Shown one piece after another: positions 53,365 through 63,098 of a stretch of 64,000 nt of DNA. The notes beneath the pieces are model-generated. The model ran no database searches. It had not been told where the DNA came from and was given only the letters and a program-made list of their open reading frames with translations. Origin of the DNA: Segatella copri (GTDB lineage Bacteria; Bacteroidota; Bacteroidia; Bacteroidales; Bacteroidaceae); NCBI RefSeq assembly GCF_015074785.1, contig NZ_CP042464.1, forward strand, positions 310,001-374,000. Reading direction: 5' to 3'. The stretch's first letter is position 1; each line of letters starts with the position of its first letter. The translations under genes were made by a program, and so were the position numbers.

Positions 53365-55041
53365 ATGAAAAGAAAACATATATTCATGAGTGCGTTGATT
53401 TTGTCAGCTTTGACACTTACTTCGTGCGATGATTTCTTAGATACAGAGTCCAAGACCGACCTCAACTCAGAAACTGCTTACAGTAATGCTGAGACAGCAG
53501 AGATTGATCTCGTGGGCTGTTATGATGGATGGCAACGCACCTATACAGATGCGGGTGTCGGCATGTATCTGATGGCTGAGTTTGCTTCTGATCAGGCTTT
53601 TGCAGGTTTGGGACTCTCTGATGCCAAGAATAACAATGTGATAGACCAGTTTGATATTAGCATCGCTCCTTCGTATAACGACTTGTTTAATACAGACTGG
53701 AAGAACTATTATGCAGCTATCTTTCGCTGTAATCAGTTGATTGCTGCTGAGAATACCATCAATTGGGGTGGTAATGATAAGGTGAAGGGTCGCATTCTCG
53801 GTGAGGCTCGCGCCATCCGTGCCATCCTGTATTTTGATATGGCTCGTTTGTTTGGTGATGTGCCTTTGCTGTTGACACCATCTGAGGAAAATATTCCTCG
53901 TACACCAGTTAAGGATGTTTACCAGGTTATCTTTGATGACTTCAAGTATGCCATCGCCAATATTCCTGCTGATGCTTATCCGCTCGATAATCGTGATAGC
54001 AATGATGGTCGTATTACCAAGTATGCTGCCGAGGCTATGATGGCTCGGGCGTACCTCTATTATACAGGTTACTATGGTGAGGAGCATCCTGCTTGCTCTA
54101 AGTCTGATGCTGTTGTAGCAATCAATGATGTGGTTGTAAATGGAGGATATGAGTTGGAGGCCAACTACAAGGATCTCTGGATGCCTGCTTGTACCAAGGA
54201 TGCTTCTTCTAACGGAGAGTATGCATGGAGTACAACTTATGCCGGAAAATGGTATGATGGCAAGACCTGGAAGGCTGGTCAGGGTAGTCTCTCTAAGGAG
54301 ATTGTGCTCAACATGAAGTTCAATTCTACTCACGACTATAACGGAAATGGTGATGGTAATACCTTCTCTGTTTATCTGGGTCCTCGTAACCGTAGCGCTG
54401 CTGATATTTGTATTGCAAGTGGATGGGGTGCCTGCACTGTTACTCCTTCTTTCGTAGAGCAGTTTAAGAACGACACTCGTTTCTCTGCTTGTGCATGGAG
54501 CTGCAAGGAAGCAGGATTCTCTCCTGACTTGAATGATACTTACGAATACACTGGTTACTATACCCGCAAGTATGCACCTATGTGTTTTGCAGATGGTACT
54601 CGCCAGGAGGTAGGTTTCAAACTCGGTGAACAGCATCAGAATATCACCTACTATCAGGATTATACCATTATGCGTTATGCAGATGTACTCTTGATGCAGT
54701 CTGAGTTGACGGGTTCTAACTCTGGTTTGAATCAGGTTCGTGCCCGTGCTGGTGAACTCCCAGAGGAGTATAGTATTGAGAATATCCGTAAGGAGCGTGC
54801 TATCGAGTTTGCTTTCGAAGGCCTTCGCTATTGGGATTTGATGCGCTACGAAAAGGATGGAGCTTTTGCTGCTAAGACAATTGCTGAGGCTCAGAATGGT
54901 GCTTCTGTCCAGAATGGTGGAGCAGCTGCAAAGACCAAGTTCGTGGAGTCTAACTTTACGACCAAGAAGGGCTTGATGCAGATTCCTAATACTCAGATTA
55001 CACTTTCTGGTAATGTCTTGACACAGAACCCAGGATGGTAA
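53365..55041 (+). CDS. SusD-like surface glycan-binding lipoprotein
   Basis: 558 aa from ATG 53365. The ORF opens at an ATG at 53332 inside susC, but the lipoprotein signal (M-K-R-K-H-I-F-M-S-A-L-I-L ... L-T-S-C-D-D) begins at the later ATG. SusD/RagB signatures: R-A-I-R-A-I-L-Y-F-D-M-A-R-L-F-G-D-V and near the C-terminus I-R-K-E-R-A-I-E-F-A-F-E-G-L-R-Y-W-D-L. TPR-rich glycan-binding partner of SusC on the cell surface. Confidence 0.96.
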   Translation: MKRKHIFMSALILSALTLTSCDDFLDTESKTDLNSETAYSNAETAEIDLVGCYDGWQRTYTDAGVGMYLMAEFASDQAFAGLGLSDAKNNNVIDQFDISIAPSYNDLFNTDWKNYYAAIFRCNQLIAAENTINWGGNDKVKGRILGEARAIRAILYFDMARLFGDVPLLLTPSEENIPRTPVKDVYQVIFDDFKYAIANIPADAYPLDNRDSNDGRITKYAAEAMMARAYLYYTGYYGEEHPACSKSDAVVAINDVVVNGGYELEANYKDLWMPACTKDASSNGEYAWSTTYAGKWYDGKTWKAGQGSLSKEIVLNMKFNSTHDYNGNGDGNTFSVYLGPRNRSAADICIASGWGACTVTPSFVEQFKNDTRFSACAWSCKEAGFSPDLNDTYEYTGYYTRKYAPMCFADGTRQEVGFKLGEQHQNITYYQDYTIMRYADVLLMQSELTGSNSGLNQVRARAGELPEEYSIENIRKERAIEFAFEGLRYWDLMRYEKDGAFAAKTIAEAQNGASVQNGGAAAKTKFVESNFTTKKGLMQIPNTQITLSGNVLTQNPGW

Positions 55042-55080
55042 TAAGTATAGTTGATTTTAATCATTTAAAAATCGGAAAAT

Positions 55081-57180
55081 ATGAAATTATTCAATCATAT
55101 ATATATGGTACTTGCCATATTTGCTACTTTGTTGATGGCGGCTTGTTCGCCTGACAACTTGAGCATGGGCGGCAAGGCTTACTCTCCTGAGGAATTGGTG
55201 GAGGGCAAGGCTTATACCGTGACCATTAATGGCAATGTTGTGACCTTGACATCCAATATTCCTGATTGTACGGCTCTTTGGGTTACTCCTTCTGGTCGTT
55301 CTCAGAAACCGGTTCAGAAGTTGGAGTTGCCTTTCGCTGGTGACTACGAGGTTACTTTTGGTGTTGAGACCAATGGTGGTGTGGTTTATGGTGAACCATA
55401 CAAGTTTAATCTTCCTCAGAACGACTTCTCGCTCTTGAACGATAACAAGTGGTTCTATCTGGCTGATCAGGATTATAAGGGTGGTCAGTTCCCTGATGCG
55501 GAGACTTTGGCTGCTGGTGTCAAGAAAAAATGGATTCCTTGCTATGCAAGTTTTGGCATCGGTCAGTGTTCTGGTCCTGTGATGTATGCTTTACCTTATG
55601 ACCCTGATGGTGATGGTAAGGGATTTACAGAGGATGACAAGCTCGGCAATGTTTACAAGGATATTCTCTTTGAGAACTTTAAGCCTAACTGGGATCCTGG
55701 ATTCCAGAGCTGGTTGATTCCTGAGACTGACCCTTATATGGATTCATATATGGAGTTCAGTATGGATGCCAAGAATGGTTGCGTGGCTACCATGTATCGT
55801 GGTGAGGCAGGAACAAAGGGAGCTAGTACCGGATCTAATCTCATTGGTAAGTTTAACATGAATTTAGAGGAGAAGACGATGCCTAAGATTTCGTTCTCTG
55901 ATTGTTATGCTATGCACAATGTTGCCTTTGATGAAGTTTGTTCTAACTATACCCAGGATATCTCTATAGTTGAACTGACTCCTTATATGCTTCAGTTGGC
56001 TACTCGTCGTACCAACTCTGAAGGTAACTGGTATATCATCTGGAACTTCGTTTCTCAGGAAGTTTTGGATACTAAGGGTAAATGTATTCCTGCTGCCGAC
56101 AAACTTTTGGATGTTGTATCTCCTAAACTTCCAGAGTATCCTAACTTGGCAACAGATTTGTTCACTATCGAACATAATGATGTTTCTTATGTTGGTAATA
56201 AGGCTACATTCATTCTCGATTCTGAGAAGCCTTACGATATCTTGTGGTGGAACAATTCTCCATTTACTTACGAAACATCGAATGCTAATGGTGTACCTAG
56301 CAAGCAGGAGATGGCTGTTCAGAATGCTGCTCGTTGGAAGTCTGTAATTGGTGATAAGTATAACGAAACATGGGCTCCTAAGCCTGCAGATGCTGTAGTG
56401 GATAACTTCCAGCTTTCTATTGAGAAGATTACGGGTCAGGATTTCTACAAGTTCTCTTGCACAGACTGCGAAGGTCAGGAACTCGAAGGAAGAATGGAAA
56501 TCAAGGATGGTAACAAGTTGGTATTCAATAAGTATATCAATATCATTGCAGCTTCTAGCGATAAGCGTACTATCAAGTTGAGAACTCGTGAGTTTACAGT
56601 CTTGGGCGAGGATGCTGCTGGTCAGTTGATGATTGGTGTTCCTGAAGCAAAAGATGCTGACGGTAATGTCAATACTTATCTCGTAGCTTGCCTCAACCAT
56701 AAGGCTATTGGTGGTGGACAGACAGGTCCTACTATCGTGGGTATTGATGCAACCAAGATTCCTGACAAACTTTGGACCGAGAATGGTTGTCTCCGTTTAG
56801 GCTTCTGGCATTACGGAGCTTCTGGTTCTGGTATCTTCAAGGATGAGATTGGCAAAATTAAATTGAAGAAGAAGCAGACTATCACAGTTGTCTTCAAGAT
56901 TAATAGTGGTATTACGTGGTCTGCTACTCCAAAGTGTGCTCTTATTACTGATAATAAGGATATAGGTGGTATTTGGGAGCCAAAGCGCTTTGAACAATCT
57001 GATGCAGTTGAACTGAATACTAATGGTGAGACAACTGTCTCTTTGACTAATACGTCAGGTTCTACAGTTACCTTTACTGGTACTTGCCTCGACCTTTCTA
57101 TACAGTTGGATGGTTATGGCACATTGGATGGTGATGCCTCTGCTGTAGGTGTGGAGATTGTTTCATGTACGATTCAATAA
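55081..57180 (+). CDS. Surface glycan-binding protein candidate (SGBP), lipoprotein
   Basis: 699 aa. The lipobox M-A-A-C (Cys21) is followed by S-P-D-N. An Ig/PKD-like N-terminal domain (about 40-115) precedes a larger all-beta region with many aromatic residues and no catalytic motif. It stands in the usual SGBP position right after susD (39-bp gap). Ligand unknown; enzymes downstream point to beta-mannan or beta-glucan. Confidence 0.75.
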   Translation: MKLFNHIYMVLAIFATLLMAACSPDNLSMGGKAYSPEELVEGKAYTVTINGNVVTLTSNIPDCTALWVTPSGRSQKPVQKLELPFAGDYEVTFGVETNGGVVYGEPYKFNLPQNDFSLLNDNKWFYLADQDYKGGQFPDAETLAAGVKKKWIPCYASFGIGQCSGPVMYALPYDPDGDGKGFTEDDKLGNVYKDILFENFKPNWDPGFQSWLIPETDPYMDSYMEFSMDAKNGCVATMYRGEAGTKGASTGSNLIGKFNMNLEEKTMPKISFSDCYAMHNVAFDEVCSNYTQDISIVELTPYMLQLATRRTNSEGNWYIIWNFVSQEVLDTKGKCIPAADKLLDVVSPKLPEYPNLATDLFTIEHNDVSYVGNKATFILDSEKPYDILWWNNSPFTYETSNANGVPSKQEMAVQNAARWKSVIGDKYNETWAPKPADAVVDNFQLSIEKITGQDFYKFSCTDCEGQELEGRMEIKDGNKLVFNKYINIIAASSDKRTIKLRTREFTVLGEDAAGQLMIGVPEAKDADGNVNTYLVACLNHKAIGGGQTGPTIVGIDATKIPDKLWTENGCLRLGFWHYGASGSGIFKDEIGKIKLKKKQTITVVFKINSGITWSATPKCALITDNKDIGGIWEPKRFEQSDAVELNTNGETTVSLTNTSGSTVTFTGTCLDLSIQLDGYGTLDGDASAVGVEIVSCTIQ

Positions 57181-57198
57181 CTTTAATAGAATTCAATT

Positions 57199-59832
57199 AT
57201 GAAGAATAAAATATTATTTGGAATAATGGCATTTGTCATGAGCATCTTCTTCGCAGGATGCTCTGACGATGACTATTCTCCTAGCACAACCCCATTGCTG
57301 GATGAAAATTCCGTTGTTACGGGGTCTGCTGACGTTACAGCCTCTTCCGCTATCTTCCATGGTACGGTGAAGGGACTCGAAAGTCAGTCGTCCGGATCTT
57401 ACACTGTAGGATTCATGTATGGTGATGCCGAGGACAATCTTTCTGAGAAGGTAACCGGCGAAAGCACCTCTGAGTTCAGTGCTTCTATCTCTGGCACTCC
57501 TGGTCAGGTGGTTTACTATCAGGCTTTCGTTACCTTGCAGGGGCACGTTACTTATACGGGTACTGTCTCCAGTGCAGTCTTAACCGATTCCAAGGCTATC
57601 ACTGGTGAGGTAAAAGATCTGACAGCTACCACTGTTACTTTCCAGGCTTCTTTGGAGAAAGCTCCTGCTGATGCCGTAAGCGGTATTATCCTGTCACCTG
57701 ATACTAAGACAGAGAAAATCCGCAAGGGTGTACGTATTCAGGCTGATGGTATCAACGACAACTATGAAGTAAAGACAGAGGGCTTGTTGCCTAATACTAC
57801 TTATCACTATACAGCTTACCTCGACTTGGGTAATGGTGTTATCTATGGTGAGGAAAGAGAGTTTACAACTCCTGAGTCTAACTTTAATCCAGATAATGAT
57901 CTTGTAGACCTTGGTCTCTCTACCAAGTGGGCTAGGTATAATGTTGGTGCTACCAGTGAAACAGAGTTTGGTGGTCTCTTCGGCTTTGGTGATATGACTG
58001 GCTTCAAAACCAGCGTATTAATGGAGGATTATGCTTCTGCTGACATCTATAAGACTGATCGTGATGTTGCCAATAAGGCTTATGGCTCTTGGTTGACAAT
58101 GCCAACTGTGGAAGAGTTTGAGGAGTTGTTTAATGAGTGTAAGAAAGAATGGGTAGAACAGGCTGGTGTAGCTGGTTACAAGCTTACAGGTCCTAACGGT
58201 AATTCCATCTTCTTGCCAGCGGCAGGTTCTCGTACTCAGCAGACTGTTTCCGGTCAGGGTATCAATGGTCTCTATCTCTCTGGTTCTATCAATCCTGCTG
58301 ACAAACAGTTTGCTTTGGGCTACAGCTTCGACCGTAATTCAGATCGTCGTACTTCTACTCCTGTTTATCAGGCATTGGCTATCCGCCCTGTATCTGTGGC
58401 TAAGAACGTGAAGTTTGTTAAGGAGAAGTTGTATAATACTTGGGAGTTTGACTTGAAACCAGATGAATCTCATTATAAGTTTGTTGGTCCTGTATTCTTC
58501 TATGGCAAGGATGCAAGTTGGGCTTCTTATACCAATAACCAGCCTGTTGTAGGTGAAACTACCGGTTGGGATGCAGAATATGCAAATATTAAGTCTTGGG
58601 CTATCACTGATCCTAGCCATTGTAATGGTACAATGACATTCTATCAGGATGAAGATGGCAATGATAAGGTAAAGGTTCATCAGGTTCAGGCTGATGGTTC
58701 TTATAAGGATTCTGAAGGTACATTTACCGTTGATGAGAAGAATAAGACAATCACAATGACCATTGACCCTCTGAATGCAGTTGAGTATATCGGTGGTATC
58801 ACCCGTACTGATGAAACCAAGATCAAGGTGATGTCTCTTTCTGACGAGGCACTTCAGTTGGGTGTAATCCGTTCTAGTGATGGTCAGTTGATGATTTATA
58901 ACTATGTAACCTCAGATGTCAAGAATGGCTATGTTGCCAAGTTGACTGCTTGGGGTGATGGTGGCAACTGGGATGGCGCTTCAACTGTCGTTTCTGGTGG
59001 CTCAAAGGCTGTTGGTCAATATACTGTAAAACTTGAAACAACTGAAGCCCGCACCAATGGTAAGGTTTACGTCCTTGATCTGGAAGGCTTTGCTGCAAAA
59101 TACCCTAAAGCATTGGTTCGCATTGATGCTATCAAGGCTGATGGACAGGATTTGAAGTTTGATGCCAACAAGTTCCATTATGGTGATATCGAAGATAACG
59201 GCAACTATCGTATAGAGTTGTTCAATATCTGGGGTTCAGGTACTGCTCAGAATTCCCCATTCCGTGCTAGTGGAGGTCCTGGTGAAGCAGGTGAGCCTGC
59301 TCTTGCCTTCAATAAAACCTTGGAGGTAACATTCACTGTAGTTTCTACAACTAGTGATGGTACTGGTGTCTACACTCCTACATTCAATGCCGTTCGTGGC
59401 TGGGGTGAAGGTGAAGCTCAGTTGTGGGGATATAACGATGGTTCTACTTTGAAAGTTGTTAAGAGTGACAAGGGGCAATACTCTCTCGAGAACAATCAGT
59501 TCGATATGACTTATGAAGGTTCGGGCTTTGAAGGTGGTACTATCATGACATTCGTTGAGATTGCTGACCTTTATGGTTTCTTCCCAGGCACACACAGTAC
59601 TTTGGATGAGTTCTATCTTGACGGTAAGGCTGTTTCTTACGATAAGTCTAAGGTGATTGACGCCAATGAGAATCCTAAGTATCGTTTGGAATTATTTAAT
59701 TGCTATGCTGCTACAAAGGATAATTGTGCATTTGGTGTCAAGGATGGTGATTTGATGCGAGAGCTGGGCTTTAATAAGTCTATGCGCGCTAAGTTTACTG
59801 TCCATAGTCTTTTCCCTGTACCACAGTGGTAA
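57199..59832 (+). CDS. Multidomain surface lipoprotein with Fn3-like, FISUMP-like and duplicated C-terminal domains
   Basis: 877 aa. The lipobox F-A-G-C (Cys21) is followed by S-D-D-D, a surface-export signal. Two Fn3-like domains (about 35-230) lead to a FISUMP-like domain (about 233-397; L-V-D-L-G-L-S-T-K-W-A-R-Y-N-V-G-A). A beta region follows, then two copies of a roughly 95-residue domain starting near 623 and 783 (shared pattern Y-R-I/L-E-L-F-N ... F-N-K-x-x-x-x-x-F-T-V). The repeats may be carbohydrate-binding; no catalytic site seen. 18 bp after the previous gene. Confidence 0.75.
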   Translation: MKNKILFGIMAFVMSIFFAGCSDDDYSPSTTPLLDENSVVTGSADVTASSAIFHGTVKGLESQSSGSYTVGFMYGDAEDNLSEKVTGESTSEFSASISGTPGQVVYYQAFVTLQGHVTYTGTVSSAVLTDSKAITGEVKDLTATTVTFQASLEKAPADAVSGIILSPDTKTEKIRKGVRIQADGINDNYEVKTEGLLPNTTYHYTAYLDLGNGVIYGEEREFTTPESNFNPDNDLVDLGLSTKWARYNVGATSETEFGGLFGFGDMTGFKTSVLMEDYASADIYKTDRDVANKAYGSWLTMPTVEEFEELFNECKKEWVEQAGVAGYKLTGPNGNSIFLPAAGSRTQQTVSGQGINGLYLSGSINPADKQFALGYSFDRNSDRRTSTPVYQALAIRPVSVAKNVKFVKEKLYNTWEFDLKPDESHYKFVGPVFFYGKDASWASYTNNQPVVGETTGWDAEYANIKSWAITDPSHCNGTMTFYQDEDGNDKVKVHQVQADGSYKDSEGTFTVDEKNKTITMTIDPLNAVEYIGGITRTDETKIKVMSLSDEALQLGVIRSSDGQLMIYNYVTSDVKNGYVAKLTAWGDGGNWDGASTVVSGGSKAVGQYTVKLETTEARTNGKVYVLDLEGFAAKYPKALVRIDAIKADGQDLKFDANKFHYGDIEDNGNYRIELFNIWGSGTAQNSPFRASGGPGEAGEPALAFNKTLEVTFTVVSTTSDGTGVYTPTFNAVRGWGEGEAQLWGYNDGSTLKVVKSDKGQYSLENNQFDMTYEGSGFEGGTIMTFVEIADLYGFFPGTHSTLDEFYLDGKAVSYDKSKVIDANENPKYRLELFNCYAATKDNCAFGVKDGDLMRELGFNKSMRAKFTVHSLFPVPQW

Positions 59833-59862
59833 AAATAAAGTACTACGTAAAAATATACGATT

Positions 59863-61431
59863 ATGAAGAAAGTAAAATTGATATTTGCAACCATGCTTGC
59901 CTTATGTTTCTGTTTCGTGATGGCGGCATGTAGTGATGACGATAATGATGTTACTGAAATCTTCCATGTTGAGGGCACTGAGTTTGCCCTCAGCAACGAA
60001 GCTGCTACAGAAACATTCTCGGTGACGGCATCCAGTAAACCGCTCGTTGTGGTCAGAGACAAGGATGACGCCGGTAAGAAAGTGGATGTCTCTTGGCTTA
60101 CCTTGACAGAGGGTAGTGCAGAGGGAAATGTATATAACTATTCTTTCGCAGTGACAACAAACAAGAGCGAAAGTCCACGCAGCCTTCTCATCAAGGTGAC
60201 ACAGGGTACCAATATGAAGGAGATTTCTATCACTCAGGCTGGTGAACCTCTTGTTGTTCCTGAAGGAGAAATGGCTCACAATGCCAAGGAACTGGCAAGC
60301 ATGATGTATGCCGGTATTAATCTGGGTAACCTGATGGAGGCACCTGGAGGTGAGGGCTCTTGGAGAAATGGTAAGGTTTCTGAGGAGTATATCAAGAGTT
60401 TGAAGAATGCTGGTTTCAATACCGTCCGTATTCCTTGCGCTTGGGCTGCCCACTTTACTCATCGTTCTACAGATCCAGCATACACCATTGATACCAATTG
60501 GCTTCATCGTGTAAAGAAAGTCATCAGCTGGTGTGTTCAGAATGATATGTATGTTATCCTCAATTGTCATTATGATAAGGATGGAGATACCGAAAAAGAT
60601 GGCGGTTGGCTTGAAGACCATATCTTTGATGATTTGTTGGAGCCATCTATCATTGCAAGACAGAAGGCTATCTGGACTCAAGTGGCTTCTTACATGAAGG
60701 ACTTTGATGAGCACCTCCTCTTTGCAGCCTGCAATGAGCCAGGTATGAACGAAACTTCTGGTAAGTCTGATATGTGGAAAGATAAATATGCTGTGGAGCG
60801 TGTGGTTAGATATGAGCAGACCATGATTGATGCTGTTCGTGCTACTGGTGGTAATAATGCTTCTCGTACCATCATTGTTCAGGGACTCGGTGCTGATATC
60901 TCAAATACCTGCAACTATATGGACAACCCTGATGAGACTGAGGTGGCAACATTCCCTACAGACAAGGTGCCAGACCGTCTGATGGTAGAGGTTCACTTCT
61001 ATGAGCCATATCTGTTCTGCTTGCTGGATAAGGATGGAAATGATGCATGGTCTAAGTGCTACTATTACTGGGGCAAGGATAATAAACTTGCTGGCAGCAA
61101 CCGTAATACTCCTGACAATTATGCCGAGGCATGGGTTGACGCTCAGATGGCTAAGATCAAGGCTAAGTTCGTAGACAAGGGTATCCCTGTTATCATCGGT
61201 GAGTATGCTGCTATCTTCCGTACTTTAGGAGAAGGAGAGGATCAGGAATTGCACGATAAGTCTGTGGCTTACTTCGATGAATATGTTACCAAGGTAGCCA
61301 AGGACAATGGTTGTGTTCCATTCTACTGGGAGACTGGTGACGTGATTGATTGCACCAATGGCGTAGTGAAGAAACAGTATATCTTCGATGCCATCATGAA
61401 GGGTGCGAGCCAGGGTAAATACCCATGGTAA
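59863..61431 (+). CDS. GH5 endo-glycanase lipoprotein with BACON-like domain
   Basis: 522 aa. Lipobox M-A-A-C (Cys23) followed by S-D-D-D predicts a cell-surface location. A BACON-like domain occupies about 30-130 (ending I-T-Q-A-G-E-P). The GH5 barrel from about 145 has the acid/base Glu292 in C-N-E-P-G and the nucleophile Glu447 in I-I-G-E-Y. The M-Y-A-G-I-N-L-G-N-L-M-E-A start resembles GH5_4-type endo-beta-1,4-glucanases, but the subfamily is not certain. It is the last gene of the susC operon, followed by a terminator. Confidence 0.9.
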   Translation: MKKVKLIFATMLALCFCFVMAACSDDDNDVTEIFHVEGTEFALSNEAATETFSVTASSKPLVVVRDKDDAGKKVDVSWLTLTEGSAEGNVYNYSFAVTTNKSESPRSLLIKVTQGTNMKEISITQAGEPLVVPEGEMAHNAKELASMMYAGINLGNLMEAPGGEGSWRNGKVSEEYIKSLKNAGFNTVRIPCAWAAHFTHRSTDPAYTIDTNWLHRVKKVISWCVQNDMYVILNCHYDKDGDTEKDGGWLEDHIFDDLLEPSIIARQKAIWTQVASYMKDFDEHLLFAACNEPGMNETSGKSDMWKDKYAVERVVRYEQTMIDAVRATGGNNASRTIIVQGLGADISNTCNYMDNPDETEVATFPTDKVPDRLMVEVHFYEPYLFCLLDKDGNDAWSKCYYYWGKDNKLAGSNRNTPDNYAEAWVDAQMAKIKAKFVDKGIPVIIGEYAAIFRTLGEGEDQELHDKSVAYFDEYVTKVAKDNGCVPFYWETGDVIDCTNGVVKKQYIFDAIMKGASQGKYPW

Positions 61432-61472
61432 AAAACGAGATATTAAGTCTTTAGGTTTAATATAAAGTGTGT

Positions 61473-61515
61473 GGACGCATATCGGAGAATCTTTCTCTGA
61501 TGTGCGTCCTTTTTT
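61473..61515 (+). terminator. Terminator after the first GH5 gene
   Basis: GGACGCA (61473-61479) pairs with TGCGTCC (61503-61509), with an imperfect inner stem and a T6 run after. Confidence 0.8.
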
Positions 61516-61592
61516 GTGCAAATATCGTACATCCTAACATAATATACCTATCCTTTTATCAAAAGTATACATTCACGCTACAGTTTTTTCGC

Positions 61593-61600
61593 TATCTTTG
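61593..61600 (+). promoter_or_regulatory. -7 box of the second GH5 gene
   Basis: TATCTTTG, 44 bp upstream of the ATG at 61644; this gene has its own promoter. Confidence 0.6.
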
Positions 61601-61643
61601 CAACATGATAACTTCAAAACCCGATAATACGTTAGATTGATAT

Positions 61644-62957
61644 ATGAAGAAGATAGTTATGATTATATTGGCTGCCGCTCATTTCGCTTGGGCTGGCGCA
61701 CAGGTTAAACCAGTGGATGGCCGTATCTCGAAAATGAAACTCACGGCTACCGAACTGGCTCACTATATGGCTCCAGGAGTCAACCTGGGTAATACGATGG
61801 AGGCGTGCGACTGGAACGATGTCTTTACCAATCAGGCAGGACTGAAGTCGGAAACTTCATGGCAGAATGATAAGACTACTGAGAGCTATATCCGGAGTTT
61901 GAAACAGCAGGGATTCAACAGTCTTCGCATCCCTACATCCTGGGTGGCTGGGCATCTTACGGATAAGGAGAATATGACCATAGATCCTGTCTGGATGAAA
62001 CGAATCAAGGAAATCGTAAACTATGGTCTCAATGCCGGTCTCTGTGTCATCATCAACGAACACTGGGATGGCGGATGGATGGAGCATGATGCCTTTACCA
62101 GCGGGGCGAATGTGGCAGAGCATAAGGAGATGTTCCGCAAGCTGTGGACGAATATAGCAAAGGAATTCAAGACGTATGACCAGCGGGTTCTCTTTGCTGC
62201 CCTCAACGAACCGGGAGTGGGAGGCGCCAGTCCGCAGGTTCAAGGCGACATGCTGGCTCCTGATAGTAAGGAGTTTACCGACCGTCTCCTGGCATACGAA
62301 CAGGTGTTTATCGATGCCGTCCGTGCTACCGGTGGTAATAATGCCAGCCGTGTGCTCATCGTACAGACTCCAAAGACCGAGATTGATTTGGCTGCCAAGG
62401 ATTATTATGACATTACCCGTCTGAAGGATAAGGCGAAGAACTGCCTGATGGCAGAGGTTCATTTCTATGATCCCTATACCTTCACCCTGATGGACAAGGA
62501 TGCTGATTGGGGCAAGGTGGCTCTTTATTGGAAAGGACATGCGCCTGCCGATGACCAGGGACGAACCGTAAACACCATCTTTTATAATAATAAGAACGTG
62601 GATGCCTACCAGCATATTATCAACCAGGTGATGAAGATGAAGAAGAAGTTTGTGGACAAGGGCTATCCGGTAGTCATCGGCGAATATGGTGCCAACCGTA
62701 AGGATGCCTCTCTCTTCGGTGGTAATCAGGAGAAGCATAATGAGAGTATGATGGCATGGTATGGTGCTGTGACTGCCGAAATGATGAAGGCAGGACTTAT
62801 CCCATACGTCTGGGATATCAATGTGCAGCCTCTTCCTCACATGACCATCTTCGACAGAAAGAAACAGGTAGTTTCCGACTCCTATATATTTAAAGGTGTG
62901 ATGCAGGGAGCAGGCGAAGGGATGGAAGATTACCTGAAAATCTATCCGAAACCTTAG
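61644..62957 (+). CDS. GH5 endo-glycanase, secreted
   Basis: 437 aa. A signal peptide without lipobox (to A-G-A-Q) predicts periplasmic or secreted location, in contrast to the lipoprotein GH5 before it. A single GH5 barrel: G-V-N-L-G-N-T-M-E-A near residue 45, acid/base Glu189 (L-N-E-P-G), nucleophile Glu347 (V-I-G-E-Y-G). The two GH5 proteins share extended similarity (A-V-R-A-T-G-G-N-N-A-S-R), so they are paralogs; this one would process imported oligosaccharides. Confidence 0.9.
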   Translation: MKKIVMIILAAAHFAWAGAQVKPVDGRISKMKLTATELAHYMAPGVNLGNTMEACDWNDVFTNQAGLKSETSWQNDKTTESYIRSLKQQGFNSLRIPTSWVAGHLTDKENMTIDPVWMKRIKEIVNYGLNAGLCVIINEHWDGGWMEHDAFTSGANVAEHKEMFRKLWTNIAKEFKTYDQRVLFAALNEPGVGGASPQVQGDMLAPDSKEFTDRLLAYEQVFIDAVRATGGNNASRVLIVQTPKTEIDLAAKDYYDITRLKDKAKNCLMAEVHFYDPYTFTLMDKDADWGKVALYWKGHAPADDQGRTVNTIFYNNKNVDAYQHIINQVMKMKKKFVDKGYPVVIGEYGANRKDASLFGGNQEKHNESMMAWYGAVTAEMMKAGLIPYVWDINVQPLPHMTIFDRKKQVVSDSYIFKGVMQGAGEGMEDYLKIYPKP

Positions 62958-63010
62958 AAAAAAGCAGAAAAAGCAATAATAAATAAGCATAGTTTAGATT
63001 TATATGTAGA

Positions 63011-63043
63011 AAGGGCAAAAAAGTATCATGCTTTTTTGCCCTT
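63011..63043 (+). terminator. Terminator after the second GH5 gene
   Basis: A 13-bp perfect stem AAGGGCAAAAAAG/CTTTTTTGCCCTT with a 7-nt loop, just 7 bp before the next -7 box. Confidence 0.8.
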
Positions 63044-63049
63044 ATTTAG

Positions 63050-63057
63050 TATCTTTG
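63050..63057 (+). promoter_or_regulatory. -7 box of the third GH5 gene
   Basis: TATCTTTG, 42 bp upstream of the ATG at 63099. Confidence 0.6.
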
Positions 63058-63098
63058 CAACCGAAAATGAATCTTTAAACTGTAAACTTAAATAATAA

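Noticed and set aside
62956..62990. A third copy of the dispersed hairpin repeat (AGAAAAAGCAATAA)
   Set aside because: Only about 14 bp match and neither hairpin is present.
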